Below are positions 53,951 to 64,000 of a stretch of DNA of 64,000 nucleotides, piece by piece. A model generated the notes under the pieces. It was not told the origin of the DNA. It made no database searches and worked only from the letters and a program-made list of their open reading frames with translations. Source of the stretch: Lepidodermella squamata (taxonomy: Eukaryota; Gastrotricha); assembly GCA_047495785.1 (NCBI GenBank), contig JBLDXI010000030.1, forward strand, positions 1,364,001 through 1,428,000, read 5' to 3'. How positions within the stretch are numbered: the stretch's first letter is position 1; the number at the start of each line of letters is the position of its first letter. Made by a program: the position numbers and the translations under genes.

Positions 53951-54720
53951 ATGTGTGGATCTACACCATTCTATTGAAGTCTATTGTCGCCAAAGCCAAA
54001 CAGCCAAAAACAGCTATTCTGATGTCAAACGGCCTGATCTTCAGCCATCTTAATTTTGGAGAGCGACAACGTCGCATCGGCTCCTATCAACTCGAGATTG
54101 CGCCGTTCGATTCATCTGCGGCGCTCATCCTCTCGCCGACGCAGCATCTCTTCTACGTCGCCTCGGTTGGGTTAGCGTGAAATTCATTCGGCAACTTTCG
54201 TATGGAAATGCCTCAACGGTCAAGCCCCTGCTGCGATGCAGGCCATGTTCCAGCTGAATGAACCGAGCCAGTATGAAATGCGTCACTCCGAACCGATCTT
54301 CGAACCGCCCTTCGATTCTCTGCGCGGAACGTTGAGTCTGGGTTATCGAGGGGCCGATGGATTTATGGAACCAACTTCCTCTGGAGGCACAAAAAACCCG
54401 CCGAGGTATGTCGCGAGGCTGTCTGCCAGTACTATCGTGGATAAATACCTCAGTTATCGTTTTTGTTGAATGTATTTTACTACTTATTTTATTGCTTTGA
54501 TTGTTGTTTTGACTTTTGACTATGCTTTGTTGTTATGCTTATTATTCTCTGTTACGGCTATAATGAATCCGGTCTATAACTTTGTTGTTTTCTCCTGCTC
54601 CACCTTCCCTGTTGTAGCTGAATCTGTCCTGCATTATATATGCCGTTTTCTCTAACATTGTTGATCTGCCCTCTCCTGGGTGTAGCAGCTTCAAAATAAA
54701 ATAAATACTATAATAAATAA
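53951..54720 (+). pseudogene. CR1/Jockey-like LINE 3' end relic
   Basis: Frames at 53953-54180 and 54190-54469. The second includes FVWKCLNGQAPAAMQAMF and LSLGYRGADGFMEP, which resemble the C-terminal FKxLNGxAP...YRGA.LWN region of CR1/Jockey-type LINE proteins. The first is in a different frame, so there is at least one frameshift. A 3' untranslated-like AT-rich tail follows, ending in ATAAATACTATAATAAATAA. A different LINE family from the one at 6.3-8.0 kb. Confidence 0.5.
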
Positions 54721-54841
54721 TAGTATATTTTCACCAACCTTAAATTTACAACGAGTGTGATTTTTGCACCCACGCACGGGTGCATCCGATTGGCCGCGTG
54801 TTAACTGAAGTAAACAAGGGTGAAATGCAAGATATATAAAA

Positions 54842-54892
54842 TCTATCAGCTGATGCCGAGACGATCAGCTTTGGCCCCAGAATTCGAATATA
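54842..54892 (+). pseudogene. Short fragment of the ankyrin-repeat gene
   Basis: TATCAGCTGATGCCGAGACG and CCCCAGAATTCGAATATAG match 29873-29892 and 29923-29941 inside exon 2 of the ankyrin gene (29344-30645), with the bases between partly missing. Too long to be chance, too short to be a gene. Suggests a once larger second copy. Confidence 0.55.
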
Positions 54893-54899
54893 GTGAACA

Positions 54900-56950
54900 T
54901 TTTGCAGCGAGCGGATGACCGCGGATGTCCTCCACTACTCTCTGGAACCCCTTGATTCGTTTGGCTGCGCCAAACTCACTCAGGGTTCGGGATCGGCGGG
55001 AAATTTTATTTCTCCATGGCTAGCTATTCCCTTATTGGAAACTTGAAGTTTTAATTCGTTTGCCGATTTTCGTAAAATTTCATTATGGCGGATATTTTTG
55101 AAACTCGTGCATACATGTCTACATGTAAAAAGGGTGTTTTCCACGCGCTATACCCAAAATAGCCCATCATGAAATTTCGATTCTTTAATTGGGGACGATG
55201 GGGATTGGTTTTAACAACCACCAGTTCAGAGGATTTCGTACGGAAATGAACGGTTTTGACGTCATAGCGGTTTTCCCGAAGGTCTTTTTGGGGGGTTTTG
55301 AAAATAGGTGTTTTTGCCTTGACTCCATACCGCCACATTCTTGATCGGACTATTGCTTTGGTATTTGGTGGAAATGATAGAACTGAGAACTGAGTCCATA
55401 CCTATTATAAGCATGTGAAATTATTTGTTTACGAAAGCCACCGTTCAAAAATTATTCGTGGGTTTCGGATGCATTTTTTTTGGATTACATGCTTTATACC
55501 TATACTACCCATTGCCATGCCAAAATTTCAATTAAATAAAAATGGACGTTTCAAAGATTGGTCACAGCCGACGCCGAATTTCGGAACAATACTCAAGCAG
55601 GAGTTTTCTATCTTTTCTCACTTATTCATCTATGATCTATGGGTTACAACAAAGATCAAGCCACAAGGAGTAGATTGATATCTGAACGGCATTAGTATAT
55701 TAGTATATGGGTGATATGAAAAAATGCAATTGCCATCCACGGTTTTTTGGAGGTGCACAAGCCTGAAGGCTGGAAAACGCCATTTTTTTACTTTTTCTTG
55801 GGTTTTATGAAGATTTTTTTTCTTTTTTCATTCTTCATCATTTTGTCCGGAAGTCTTGGCAACCTACTTTCGTGGGAAATTGTATTTATTATCCACAAAA
55901 TTAAGTTGCTACGTCGGGCACATTTAATGAACTGCAAACCTTGATTTTCGTTCTCTACTGGCCATAGAACATTTGTGGGTGGATGTAAGTACGTCAATTT
56001 TTCTCAAGTCTTGCAGTTGGTATCCTGTATTCATGCAACGTGAAAAAATGTTGATGCTTAGGCAGGAGACTAATAACCAACGATTTATCGACAAATTCAA
56101 CATCAAGTCTATTCAGAATTTTCTCAGAAAAATCCCGTTTTTGATAAATCCAGCCACGGAAATTGAGAAATTCTTTTGAAACCTTTAGCTTCCCAATTCC
56201 CAATCAATCAGCTTTTTTCAAAAACACATTACATCCAGTGTGCTGTTGTTGCCGACATCCTCGAAGTGAAAAAGATTTTCAATTAAACCTAGCTCAAATT
56301 CATCGATGCTCGAAGGTTTCCGCCAGAAAATAGGTACGGTAGTGCTATTATGTGTGTTTTACATGTGTTACGTTTATCGTATAGGCTTTTAGTGCTTTTA
56401 TAGTGCTATGTAACGTATGGTACATTTATACTCGGTATATGCATTTCTACGTATAACTATAAACACGGTGCGCACACATTTGCTGAAGGTTATTCCTAGT
56501 GCCAGAGTTCTGAAACACCCTCTGTATATCTGCGGAAAGCTTGTTTCACGAAGAATCTTACAGTATCCAAACAGGGACACAGGTAACTAGTAACTGCTAA
56601 TAGCCAAGTGAGTGAGGGCGATCTCATAGGGAATGATTCAATATCCACTCGAAAATCGCAAGAATAGGTACTACTGGCTACTACCACGTGAAAGAGCAGG
56701 TTTGAATTCTTTGAAAAGTGTGACTTGAAAGAAAAAACGTGACGGCCGATTTCCACGTAAAAATGTTGAGAACACAAAATTACGATGCGCGCACACAAAA
56801 AAGTTGTTGTTTCAAGAAAAAAAGGTGGGTGCGCACTCTGATCACTACGTTCTCTATGACTTGAAATTGCCTTGTTTTTCAGGATCAACTAATTTGCATA
56901 ATTAATTATACAGGAAACTCAAGTTCCCATGGGATTCTAGCCGGACAGTT
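54900..56950. other. Stretch without recognised genes
   Basis: Several open frames of 60-130 codons (e.g. 55415-55678, minus 56888-56496) show no known motifs and have biased, AT-driven composition. Near 55120-55150 and 55760-55790 an inverted pair of GG.AAACGCC / GGGTGTTTTCCACGC-like words may mark an old repeat. Nothing I can name. Confidence 0.35.
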
Positions 56951-56994
56951 TTGGTTATTTCTGGCCGGGAGCAAAAAATCGTTTGAGAACCACT

Positions 56995-58925
56995 GATGAT
57001 AATTTTATTGTTGATCCGGAGCCGAACTTAAGGAGTAGAAGCCCAACAAGTCTCCAAGGCCAAGCCGTAGAGCGTGAATGTTGCGTAACCTCCCCTGTTA
57101 TTAACAGGCCCTTGAATGGCATTACAGCAGGCTTGATAGGTAGAGTAAGGGGCGGGTGAGTCGACGGTCTGTACAGGAAAAGGGAATATTAAAAAAAGGT
57201 TCGGCTCTTTGAGCAGCAAAAAATACCAAAACGGGAGGAGCAGCAACAGTATTAGTTGGTCGGATATTGTCAGCGTCTTTAACACTGGTGTGCGGGAAAC
57301 GGACACAGTAGCCAACCCTGCTCATTGGTGGGGGGTCATTGTTAAACTCAGCGACGGAGTAAGCTTTGTCAGTAGTAGCACCGATGCAGGCAACAGTCGG
57401 GTTCAATGTGTTGTCCTTGGCTGGCAGGAGCTCATACTTGAGGTTCGTAGATCCGACAGCAGTGCAGCAGGCAGCAAAGGTATCGTAGGCAGCCGCAACA
57501 GTAGGGGTGGCAGTAATCTGTGTAAAGACGGAGGGGAAGAATGCCGCGCAGGTTACGCCGCTGTTCAAGCACAGCTTGATGTTAGATTGCTTAATAGAGG
57601 CTCCACCTACAGTATTTCCTGTGCAAATCTGATAAGCGCTCTGTGATGGAACAGTTGAAGATTAGTTGATGCATCAATTTTCAAATAAGTTTATACCGTA
57701 GCCGTAGCAGAACAGGCTTGATTGGCTGGGCAGGGATTAGCGGTTGTCAAGCAGCTCTTCGTGGAATCGGTACAGGCCTGGGCAGTAGGAACGCAGCTGC
57801 TTCCCGTTGGGCACGTAGGCGGCGGTGGGCACGTAGACGGCGTTGGGCACGGCGTGGTCGTGGTCGATACAGGGCAGGCGGTGACTGCGACGCAGGAAGC
57901 AGCGAGTAGAATTAAAGTGGAATACATTTCGCAAATGGTAATAGATACTTGGAGTGGAGAGCAGCGATGCCTAATCAGCCTTTCATGCAGCTAATTTATC
58001 TCGAAACCAACGACTGTCCGACCCGATTCGCCAGAATGGGGGTGAGCAATAGACCGGCCTTTAGCAGCAAAATCATCTATACGCTAATTGTCAGCCGGGA
58101 TGCCTTTCATAGGCACCTCCAACTAAGAGCAGTTTTTCTATTTGACACTAGTAAGCAATGTGGCCAATCTTTTCGGAAGTGAAACATAGTAAAATCTTTC
58201 AAGTCTTTACGGAGTTGGCATCAATTCGCGTAGTCTGGAGGTGAGGTGGGCGTCTTTCAGTGATGCCTTCAAACCGTGTTACATTAGCTTGAGTATGAGC
58301 GATCATGGAGCTTATTTTGCTCAAATGAAGACCGTGGCAAAATCTTGTTTTTTTTGCTTTTCAGGGTTCAAAGTCTCGACTGAAAAATTGCAAAATGATC
58401 ACATTTTAAAATCGCATTAGGGGATCCCAAAAAGGTTTGTCCCTGGCTACAGCTGGGCATCGTCTCGGGTCGGCCATTCATAATTCTGCGTGGTAGTGAC
58501 CCAGTTATTCCATCATGTCGTTAGCGTTGTTGAACAACTCAGGTTTAGGCTTTTTGCGTCAGTTTGAAGGTGGATGGTGGCAAGTAGAAAGTAATTTGCT
58601 GTAACCTCTTCATTCACGCAAAAACGCCGCTTTTTACATGCCACCAGCCACATTTTAACTGGCGTATATACAAGCCTATAATATCAGAGTTATTCTACGG
58701 CGCTAATGATGGTTTTGTACCGCAAATAGATTATAATTAAGAGCTAATTTCATTATTATATGTAAAAAAACTACGACCACGAAGGCAATGTGGACGAAGG
58801 TATATCTTTATTACAATTAACAATTATGTTTGATAACTTTGCCCATGAAAAATAAAAAAAAATGTTTGTCATAAACACGAGCGCTACACCTGATTCTTCC
58901 CGAAATCGATTGGTATTGATCTAAG
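56995..58925. repeat. Tandem duplication unit, copy 1 (partner 62077-64000)
   Basis: Nearly identical to 62077-64000 over both coding and non-coding DNA, with an offset of about 5064-5075 bp. It includes the secreted protein gene, its 5' flank and a repeat R copy from about 58470. The left boundary coincides with the hAT-like end TTTGAGAACCACTG near 56985/62070; sequence further left differs. The right boundary is beyond the window for copy 2. Confidence 0.85.
57028..57927 (-). CDS. Cysteine-rich secreted protein, copy 1
   Basis: Three exons, 57927-57697, 57640-57227 and 57168-57028, all joined at phase 0, encode 261 residues. Exon 1: signal peptide MYSTLILLAASCVAVTACP, then a Thr/Pro/Cys repeat region (CPTPSTCPPPPTCPTGSSC). 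Exon 2: YQICTGNTVGGASIKQSN, CLNSGVTCAAFFPSVF, AACCTAVGSTN and GYCVRFPHTS. Exon 3: YSTYQACCNAIQGP, ending LETCWASTP. Many cysteines suggest a disulfide-stabilised extracellular protein, perhaps with a mucin-like neck. An in-frame stop in intron 1 (GTATAA donor) shows that splicing is required in this copy. Copy 2 lies 5.06 kb away. Copy 1 differs near residues 185-198 (EFNNDPPPMSR). No family recognised. Confidence 0.85.
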
Positions 58926-59300
58926 AGATACCATGGCAGGCCGTGTAGAGTGCGTTCTTGGATCTCGGAGCTGCCAGAGATGGAATTTTTCCCGTAGCAG
59001 AGCTGGGGGGATGATCCCCGCACCCCTGAAAGTCGCACACTGAGCGTCAGCCAGTAAACCATCAGTTTCAACTGAGAACAGAAAGATCACAAAACTAAGT
59101 GATGAGGAAAAATGATCAGCTCCAATCGTGTGCGTTATTTTGCATCAACATTCTAACTCGACCTGTGGAAAGCTGTGTTCCGGATTGCCGATTGTGATAA
59201 TATAGTCAGCAGTTCTATTTCACTATCGTGTCCGGCTGGATTTTACATTTTGCGTCCAATTTTACGAGAAAATGAGTTTAATTATTTCCAGGTTGCATAT
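58926..59300. repeat. Repeat R continuation with a short hAT-type MITE
   Basis: 58945-59043 is a small hAT-like MITE: left AGAGTGCGTTCTTGGATCTC, right CTGAAAGTCGCACACTG, same family as 3708-3957. Repeat R then continues (AATCGTGTGCGTTATTTTGC, GGAAAGCTGTGTTCCGGATT) to about 59300. Confidence 0.6.
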
Positions 59301-60368
59301 CACTAGAGACAGGCCATTTGCCGGCGATATAAAACATCGATTCTTTCGGGGGGACGAATTGCCAGCTCTATATTGAAATTGCTCGTTTAAGGCAAGAGGC
59401 AAGTTTCTCGTAGGGCTATTTTATTCAAATGAAAAGTAGCTCATGCTTTTGCGCCGGTCAGTCAGATCTAATTGATGTTTTGCACGTGGCATGATAGTGG
59501 TTTTTTTGCTCTTCAGGGTTCAAAGTTCTTTCCGAAAAAATGTCGTATTCATTCGAAACGTGACACGCCTAGTTATTGCATTAAATGTATATTATTAACA
59601 TTGACTGATGTCTTTCGCCAAAATATATCTACGTACGAGGGCGTTTTTCAGCAGCTATGATGGCTGGCTCAACCGTAATAGCATTCTAAAGCCAGCTGAA
59701 TTCTCAGATCGCATACGGGGCTTCACAAGAACTATGTCTGCCATGATGCGAAGTTTTAACTCCTGGTTGAAACTAACCATGGGCATCAGTCTTTTTGCTT
59801 TCATAAAACCTCGGGATGGCTCACCTTACGCTGGCAATCATCGCAGGAAGCAAGGCGTACTGTGTTCGTTTTCCCTACAATGCTACCAATGCTGCTACAT
59901 GATCGGCGGAGCGAATGGAAGAATAACAGGTGAATTCCCAATAGGCGCTCATGGAGTGAACACGGAAAACTGCGTTGCAAGCAGTTGATGTAAGAAACGA
60001 TCCACTCAAATTCATCAATTCGATCGAACAACTGTGAACGTCAACCGACATCACGGATATATTTTACGCAATGCTTTATGCTTCATGCAGCACATTCTTT
60101 CTATTCGTAATAAAATACTTGGCATTTGAATGGGTGGCCTAAGTTGTGTCAAGACGTGCGTGTGTGTAGTCTCGCAAATTGACAAGTGTCATTCAAAGTG
60201 CGTGCGCGCGCTACCTTAATCCGCAAATCGTAAACAAAATATGCGACGCGCCACCTTAACCAGTGTTTTGTGGACAAGGCGTGTAAATCGTGTAAATCGG
60301 AAACTTGTAGTCGCCGCCGAAAACCGTAATCCACACTCATAAAATCGCAGTTGATAATTGAAACAAAG
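59301..60368. other. Repeat-derived stretch, no gene recognised
   Basis: 59340-59490 matches 52965-53090 (GGGGGGACGAATTGCCAGC, GAGGCAAGTTTCTCG). Plus-strand 59608-59988 is open for 126 codons but overlaps a minus frame and shows no known motif. GT/CG-rich sequence at 60150-60250 precedes the MULE relic. Confidence 0.35.
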
Positions 60369-60378
60369 TAGACTTGTG

Positions 60379-61350
60379 ATGGATGAGCAACAATACGATC
60401 CTGACCCGGAGGACATTGTGTTGGAAGGAGATGCCGAGGCGGAAAATGTTGATGGCCGAGACCAAGACCACGACAACGAGAACCTTATGGTACCCGCCGA
60501 ACAGCCGACTAAAACTGTGACCAAGAAGACCTGGTTTCACGTGCAAACATTCGACAGTTACGATCTGGCGCATGAGCATGCCAAGGCCATGGCAGCCGAA
60601 CATGGCTTCAGTGACTGGAGGCTGGAGCTACAGTAAGGTCACAGTTCTTAAAGATGGAACGACCAAACATTAGCGTCATTGCCCGTTGGGTGGCCGGGGC
60701 GGCGGTGACGCTGGCCGGACGTGTTTTGCCGGAATCTGCTACCACCTACACCCCGACAAGCAGGCGGTTTCACTTTACGCGACTGAATGCGACCACTCTG
60801 GGCATGAGTCATGTGGTCGTGGTCTACTGGCAAATGTGGTCGAGAAAATCAAAGAAGTTTGTTCAATTTCGTTAAATTCTCAACATCAAAATTGAAAATC
60901 ATTCAATTTCAAGGGCTATCAAAAAGCCGGAAGACATGAAGCATGAAGAATTATCTTGGCAAAATTCCTGCTTTGAGCGAAATTATTGATACAATATCAA
61001 CCGAAAAAATCGCTTATGACCTCAGAAAATTGCGAAATGGCGGTCAAATATACGCTGAACCGTTCAGCTCGAGGATTTCGTCGATTTTGCAGAAACCCGC
61101 CGAATCGTTCCGACTTCCGACCGATCCTGAGAAGGCTAACGTGTTACACGTGGAGACGAAGCCCAGCTTTGCCCAACCGATAAGCAGGAATTTCGGATTG
61201 TCATTTCTTCTCCTCGCCTTCTCGCCTTTCACAAGCATGACGGGCCATTACATGCCGACGGAACATACACGCTCACCTGGATGGGCTTCCCGGTTTTCAT
61301 GGTTGGGACTAATGACCAGAACAATCAGTTTCATCCGAGATCATTGAGTG
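60379..61350 (+). pseudogene. MULE transposase relic
   Basis: Starts MDEQQYDPDPEDIVLEGDAE and reads KTWFHVQTFDSYDLAHEHAK, an N-terminal module of MULE/FLYWCH-like proteins. After a frameshift and a stop it continues YHLHPDKQAVSLYATECDHS (zinc-finger-like His/Cys) around 60740-60800. In a third frame near 61170-61330 it reads FRIVISSPRLLAFHKHDGPL and HADGTYTLTWMGFPVFMVGT followed by NDQNNQFHP. The DGTYxLxWxGFPV..VGT segment is the first catalytic Asp block of MULE transposases. The rest of the DDE core and the C-terminus are missing. Sits between the two secreted protein genes. Confidence 0.75.
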
Positions 61351-62076
61351 GCAATTTAATTGTTTCGGCTTGCAATTTACTACATCTGGCTACAGCTTCA
61401 CATTTGTGTTTACACTTTACACGATTTGTTTACATAGTGCGTTCACAGGTGACACTTTACAGTTCGGCTACGATTTACAGGGTTAGGACTACGCAATTTA
61501 TTTTAGCGAACTAAAAATAAGATTGCATCTGAAATGCCCAGGTATTGTGTAGCAGAGTTGGCCAACTGCTTCATTCCCTCGTATTCAGCACCCGAAAGGC
61601 AAACCATCCGGTCAGAATGGCTCCAAAGCAAACGGATTGCGACTTCTTCCCTTTAGCAATTAGCAATGTCTAATCACTATAAATTAACCAAGAAGTAAAA
61701 GAAGATCAATATCAAATGACGTGGGAATCTGAGGTAACGCCAATAAAAAGTTTGCACATGGCTTGCTGATCATGCGCTTCTATGAAATATAATTACAGGA
61801 ACATGTTAATCAAGTTATTTCAGCTCCTATTTCGTTTATTTGCGTTACTTTTGGGACACACTGTAGTGCCTAATTTACGCACCAAAGCGTGCTCAAAAGT
61901 ACGCTGCCATCTATCGCTTAAAAGCGCTCAAAAGCTTCATCACTCGATAATTGATGCTTGCGGCCGGGAGGGTCGTATTTGATTATTGCAAGCTGCCGGT
62001 TTAAGGTTCAAGCGACTATGCGGCCGTAAAGTTCTGGCCATTTCTGGCCGGGACAAAATAGTTTGAGAACCACTGA
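61351..62076. other. Spacer between MULE relic and secreted protein copy 2
   Basis: No gene seen. The right end, up to the hAT-like TTTGAGAACCACTG at about 62065-62078, is transposon sequence (GGCCATTTCTGGCCGGGA). Other content unassigned. Confidence 0.35.
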
Positions 62077-64000
62077 TCTAATAATGTTATTGTTTATCCG
62101 AATCCGAACTTAAGAAGCAGCTGAACATCTCTCCAAGGCCAAGCCGTAGAGCGTCACTGTTGTGTAACCTCCCCTGTTATTAATAGGCCTTTGAATGCCA
62201 ATACAGCAGGCTTGATAGGTAGAGTAAGGGGCGGGTGAGTCGACGGTCTGTACAGGAAAAGGGAATATTAAAAAAGGTTCGGCCCTTTAAGCAGCAAAAA
62301 ATACCAAACTACCAAATCCACCAACAGTATTAGTTACTGCGATATCGTCAGAGGCTTGAGCACTGGTGTGCGGGAAACGGACACAGTAGCCAGTCTGCGA
62401 GCCGGCAGCGGGAGAATAAGCGACGAAGTAAGCTTTGTCAGTAGTAGCACCGATGCAGGCAACAGTCGGGTTCAATGTGTTTTCCTTGGCTGGCAGGAGC
62501 TCATACTTGAGGTTCGTAGATCCGACAGCAGTGCAGCAGGCAGCAAAGGTATCGTAGGCAGCCGCAACAGTAGGGGTGGCAGTAATCTGTGTAAAGACGG
62601 AGGGGAAGAATGCCGCGCAGGTTACGCCGCTGTTCAAGCACAGCTTGATGTTAGATTGCTTAATAGAGGCTCCACCTACAGTATTTCCTGTGCAAATCTG
62701 AAAAGGGCTCTGTGATGGAACAGTTAAAAGTTTAGTTGATGCATCAATTTTCAAATAAGTCAATACCGTAACAGAACAGGCTTGATTGGCTGGGCAGGGA
62801 TTAGCGGTTGTCAAGCAGCTCTTCGTGGAATCGGTACAGGCCTGGGCAGTAGGAACGCAGCTACTTACCGTTGGGCAAGTAGGCGGCGTTTGGCACGTAG
62901 GCGGCGTTGGGCACGGCGTGGTCGTGGTCGATGCAGGGCAGGCGGTGACTGCGACGCAGGAAGCAGCGAGTAGGATTAAAGTGGAATACATTTCGCAAAT
63001 GATAATAGATACTTGGAGTGGAGAGCAGCGATGCCTAATCAGCCTTTCATGCAGCTAATTTATCTCGAAACCACCGACTGTCCGACCCGATTCGCCAGAA
63101 TGGGGGTGAGCAATAGACCGGCCTTTAGCAGCAAAATCATCTATACGCTAATTGTCAGCCGGGATGCCTTTCATAGGCACCTCCAACTAAGAGCAGTTTT
63201 TCTATTTGACACTAGTAAGCAATGTGGCCAATCTTTTCGGAAGTGAAACATAGTAAAATCTTTCAAGTCTTTACGGAGTTGGCATCAATTCGCGTAGTCT
63301 GGAGGTGAGGTGGGCGTCTTTCAGTGATGCCTTCAGACCGTGTTACATTAGCTTGTGTATGAGCAAGTATCTCATGGAGCTTATTTTGCTCAAATGAAGA
63401 CCGTGGCAAAATCTTGTTTTTTTTTTGCTTTTCAGGGTTCAAAGTCTCGACTGAAAAATTGCAAAATGGTCAAATTTTAAAATCGCATCAGGGGATCCCA
63501 AAAAGGTTTGTCCCTGGCTATAGCTGGGCATCGTCTCGGGTCGGCCATTCATAATTCTGCGTGGTAGTGACCCAGTTATTCCATCATGTCGTTAGCGTTG
63601 TTGAACAACTCAGATTTAGGCTTTTTTGCGTCAGTTTGAAGGTGGATGGTGGCAAGTAGAAAGTAATTTGCTGTAACCTCTTCATTCACGCAAAAAACGC
63701 CGCTTTTTACATGCCACCAGCCACATTTTAACTGGCGTATATACAAGCCTATAATATCAGAGTTATTCTACGGCGCTAATGATGGTTTTGTACCGCAAAT
63801 AGATTATAATTAAGAGCTAATTTCATTATTATATGTAAAAAAACTACGACCACGAAGGCAATGTGGACGAAGGTATATCTTTATTACAATTAACAATTAT
63901 GTTTGATAACTTTGCCCATGAAAAATAAAAAAAAATGTTTGTCATAAACACGAGCGCTACACCTGATTCTTCCCGAAATCGATTGGTATTGATCTAAGAG
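62077..64000. repeat. Tandem duplication unit, copy 2, truncated by window edge
   Basis: Partner of 56995-58925. The match runs to the last base of the window (…GGTATTGATCTAAGAG also at 58910-58925), so the duplication extends beyond. It includes repeat R from about 63550. Confidence 0.85.
62110..62991 (-). CDS. Cysteine-rich secreted protein, copy 2
   Basis: Three exons, 62991-62767, 62709-62305 and 62247-62110, phase 0 joins, 255 residues. Same plan as copy 1: signal peptide MYSTLILLAASCVAVTACP, Thr/Pro/Cys region (CPTPPTCQTPPTCPTVSSC), Cys-rich body (QICTGNTVGGAS, GVTCAAFFPSVF, AACCTAVGSTN, GYCVRFPHTS), final exon YSTYQACCIGIQRP ending ALERCSAAS. The first intron happens to be open here and can be read through as one frame from 62991 to 62287, but copy 1 has a stop in the same intron, and both copies keep the splice signals, so I prefer splicing. 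Secreted, probably disulfide-bonded; function unknown. Regulation is likely shared with copy 1 because the 5' flanks are nearly identical. Confidence 0.85.

Noticed and set aside
59608-59988. 126-codon plus-strand frame as a gene
   Set aside because: Overlaps an opposing frame, lies in repeat-derived DNA and shows no known motif.
62287-62991. Secreted protein copy 2 as a single long exon
   Set aside because: Copy 1 has a stop inside the same segment, and both copies keep donor and acceptor for a 57-bp intron plus a conserved third exon beyond 62287.

Overview
The window is nuclear DNA of a multicellular invertebrate animal. The evidence is genes split by many short (about 40-60 bp) GT-AG introns, signal-peptide secreted proteins, neuronal-type Cys-loop ligand-gated ion channels (LGICs) with EGF- and CUB-like modules, and a crowded mix of eukaryotic transposons (Helitron, hAT, Tc1/mariner-like, piggyBac-like, MULE, P-element/THAP9-like and LINE). 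Compact introns and small secreted proteins suit an ecdysozoan, perhaps a nematode, but nothing here fixes the species.

Layout. 1-2.2 kb: 5' part of a multi-exon Helitron gene (minus), running off the left edge. 3-16 kb: repeat-rich DNA with a gag-like relic, a decayed LINE, several MITEs and no convincing host gene except short exon relics. 16.5-38 kb: the gene-rich core. It holds an unknown secreted protein (16.6-17.2 kb), then an LGIC cluster. Two large chimeric channels on the plus strand (LGIC-A 18.2-21.2 kb; LGIC-B 24.9-28.4 kb) each face a small channel on the minus strand (LGIC-C 21.6-22.8 kb; LGIC-D 30.7-32.0 kb). A secreted ankyrin-repeat gene lies between B and D. A Lys/Gly-rich secreted peptide gene (33.5-33.9 kb), a third small channel (LGIC-E 34.6-35.8 kb) and a LINE-broken channel pseudogene (36.7-37.5 kb) follow. 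38-56 kb: transposon graveyard (hAT, P-element-like, LINE, TA- and TTAA-flanked inverted-repeat elements, CR1-like 3' end). 57-64 kb: two tandem copies, about 5.06 kb apart, of a three-exon cysteine-rich secreted protein gene, with a MULE relic between them.

The most interesting system is the LGIC cluster. A and B have the order signal peptide, Cys module, two EGF-like modules, CUB-like region, Thr/Ser-rich stalk, ligand-binding domain, four membrane segments. C, D and E are minimal channels of 377-389 residues with a 14-residue rather than 13-residue Cys-loop and an intron placed exactly at the start of pore helix M2. A-C and B-D form duplicated convergent pairs, so paired subunits of one receptor are a reasonable hypothesis. 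Retention of the weakly spliced intron just after the CUB-like region would give soluble EGF/CUB proteins without a channel. All exon structures were derived by hand from splice signals, reading phase and paralogue comparison; none is backed by transcript data here.
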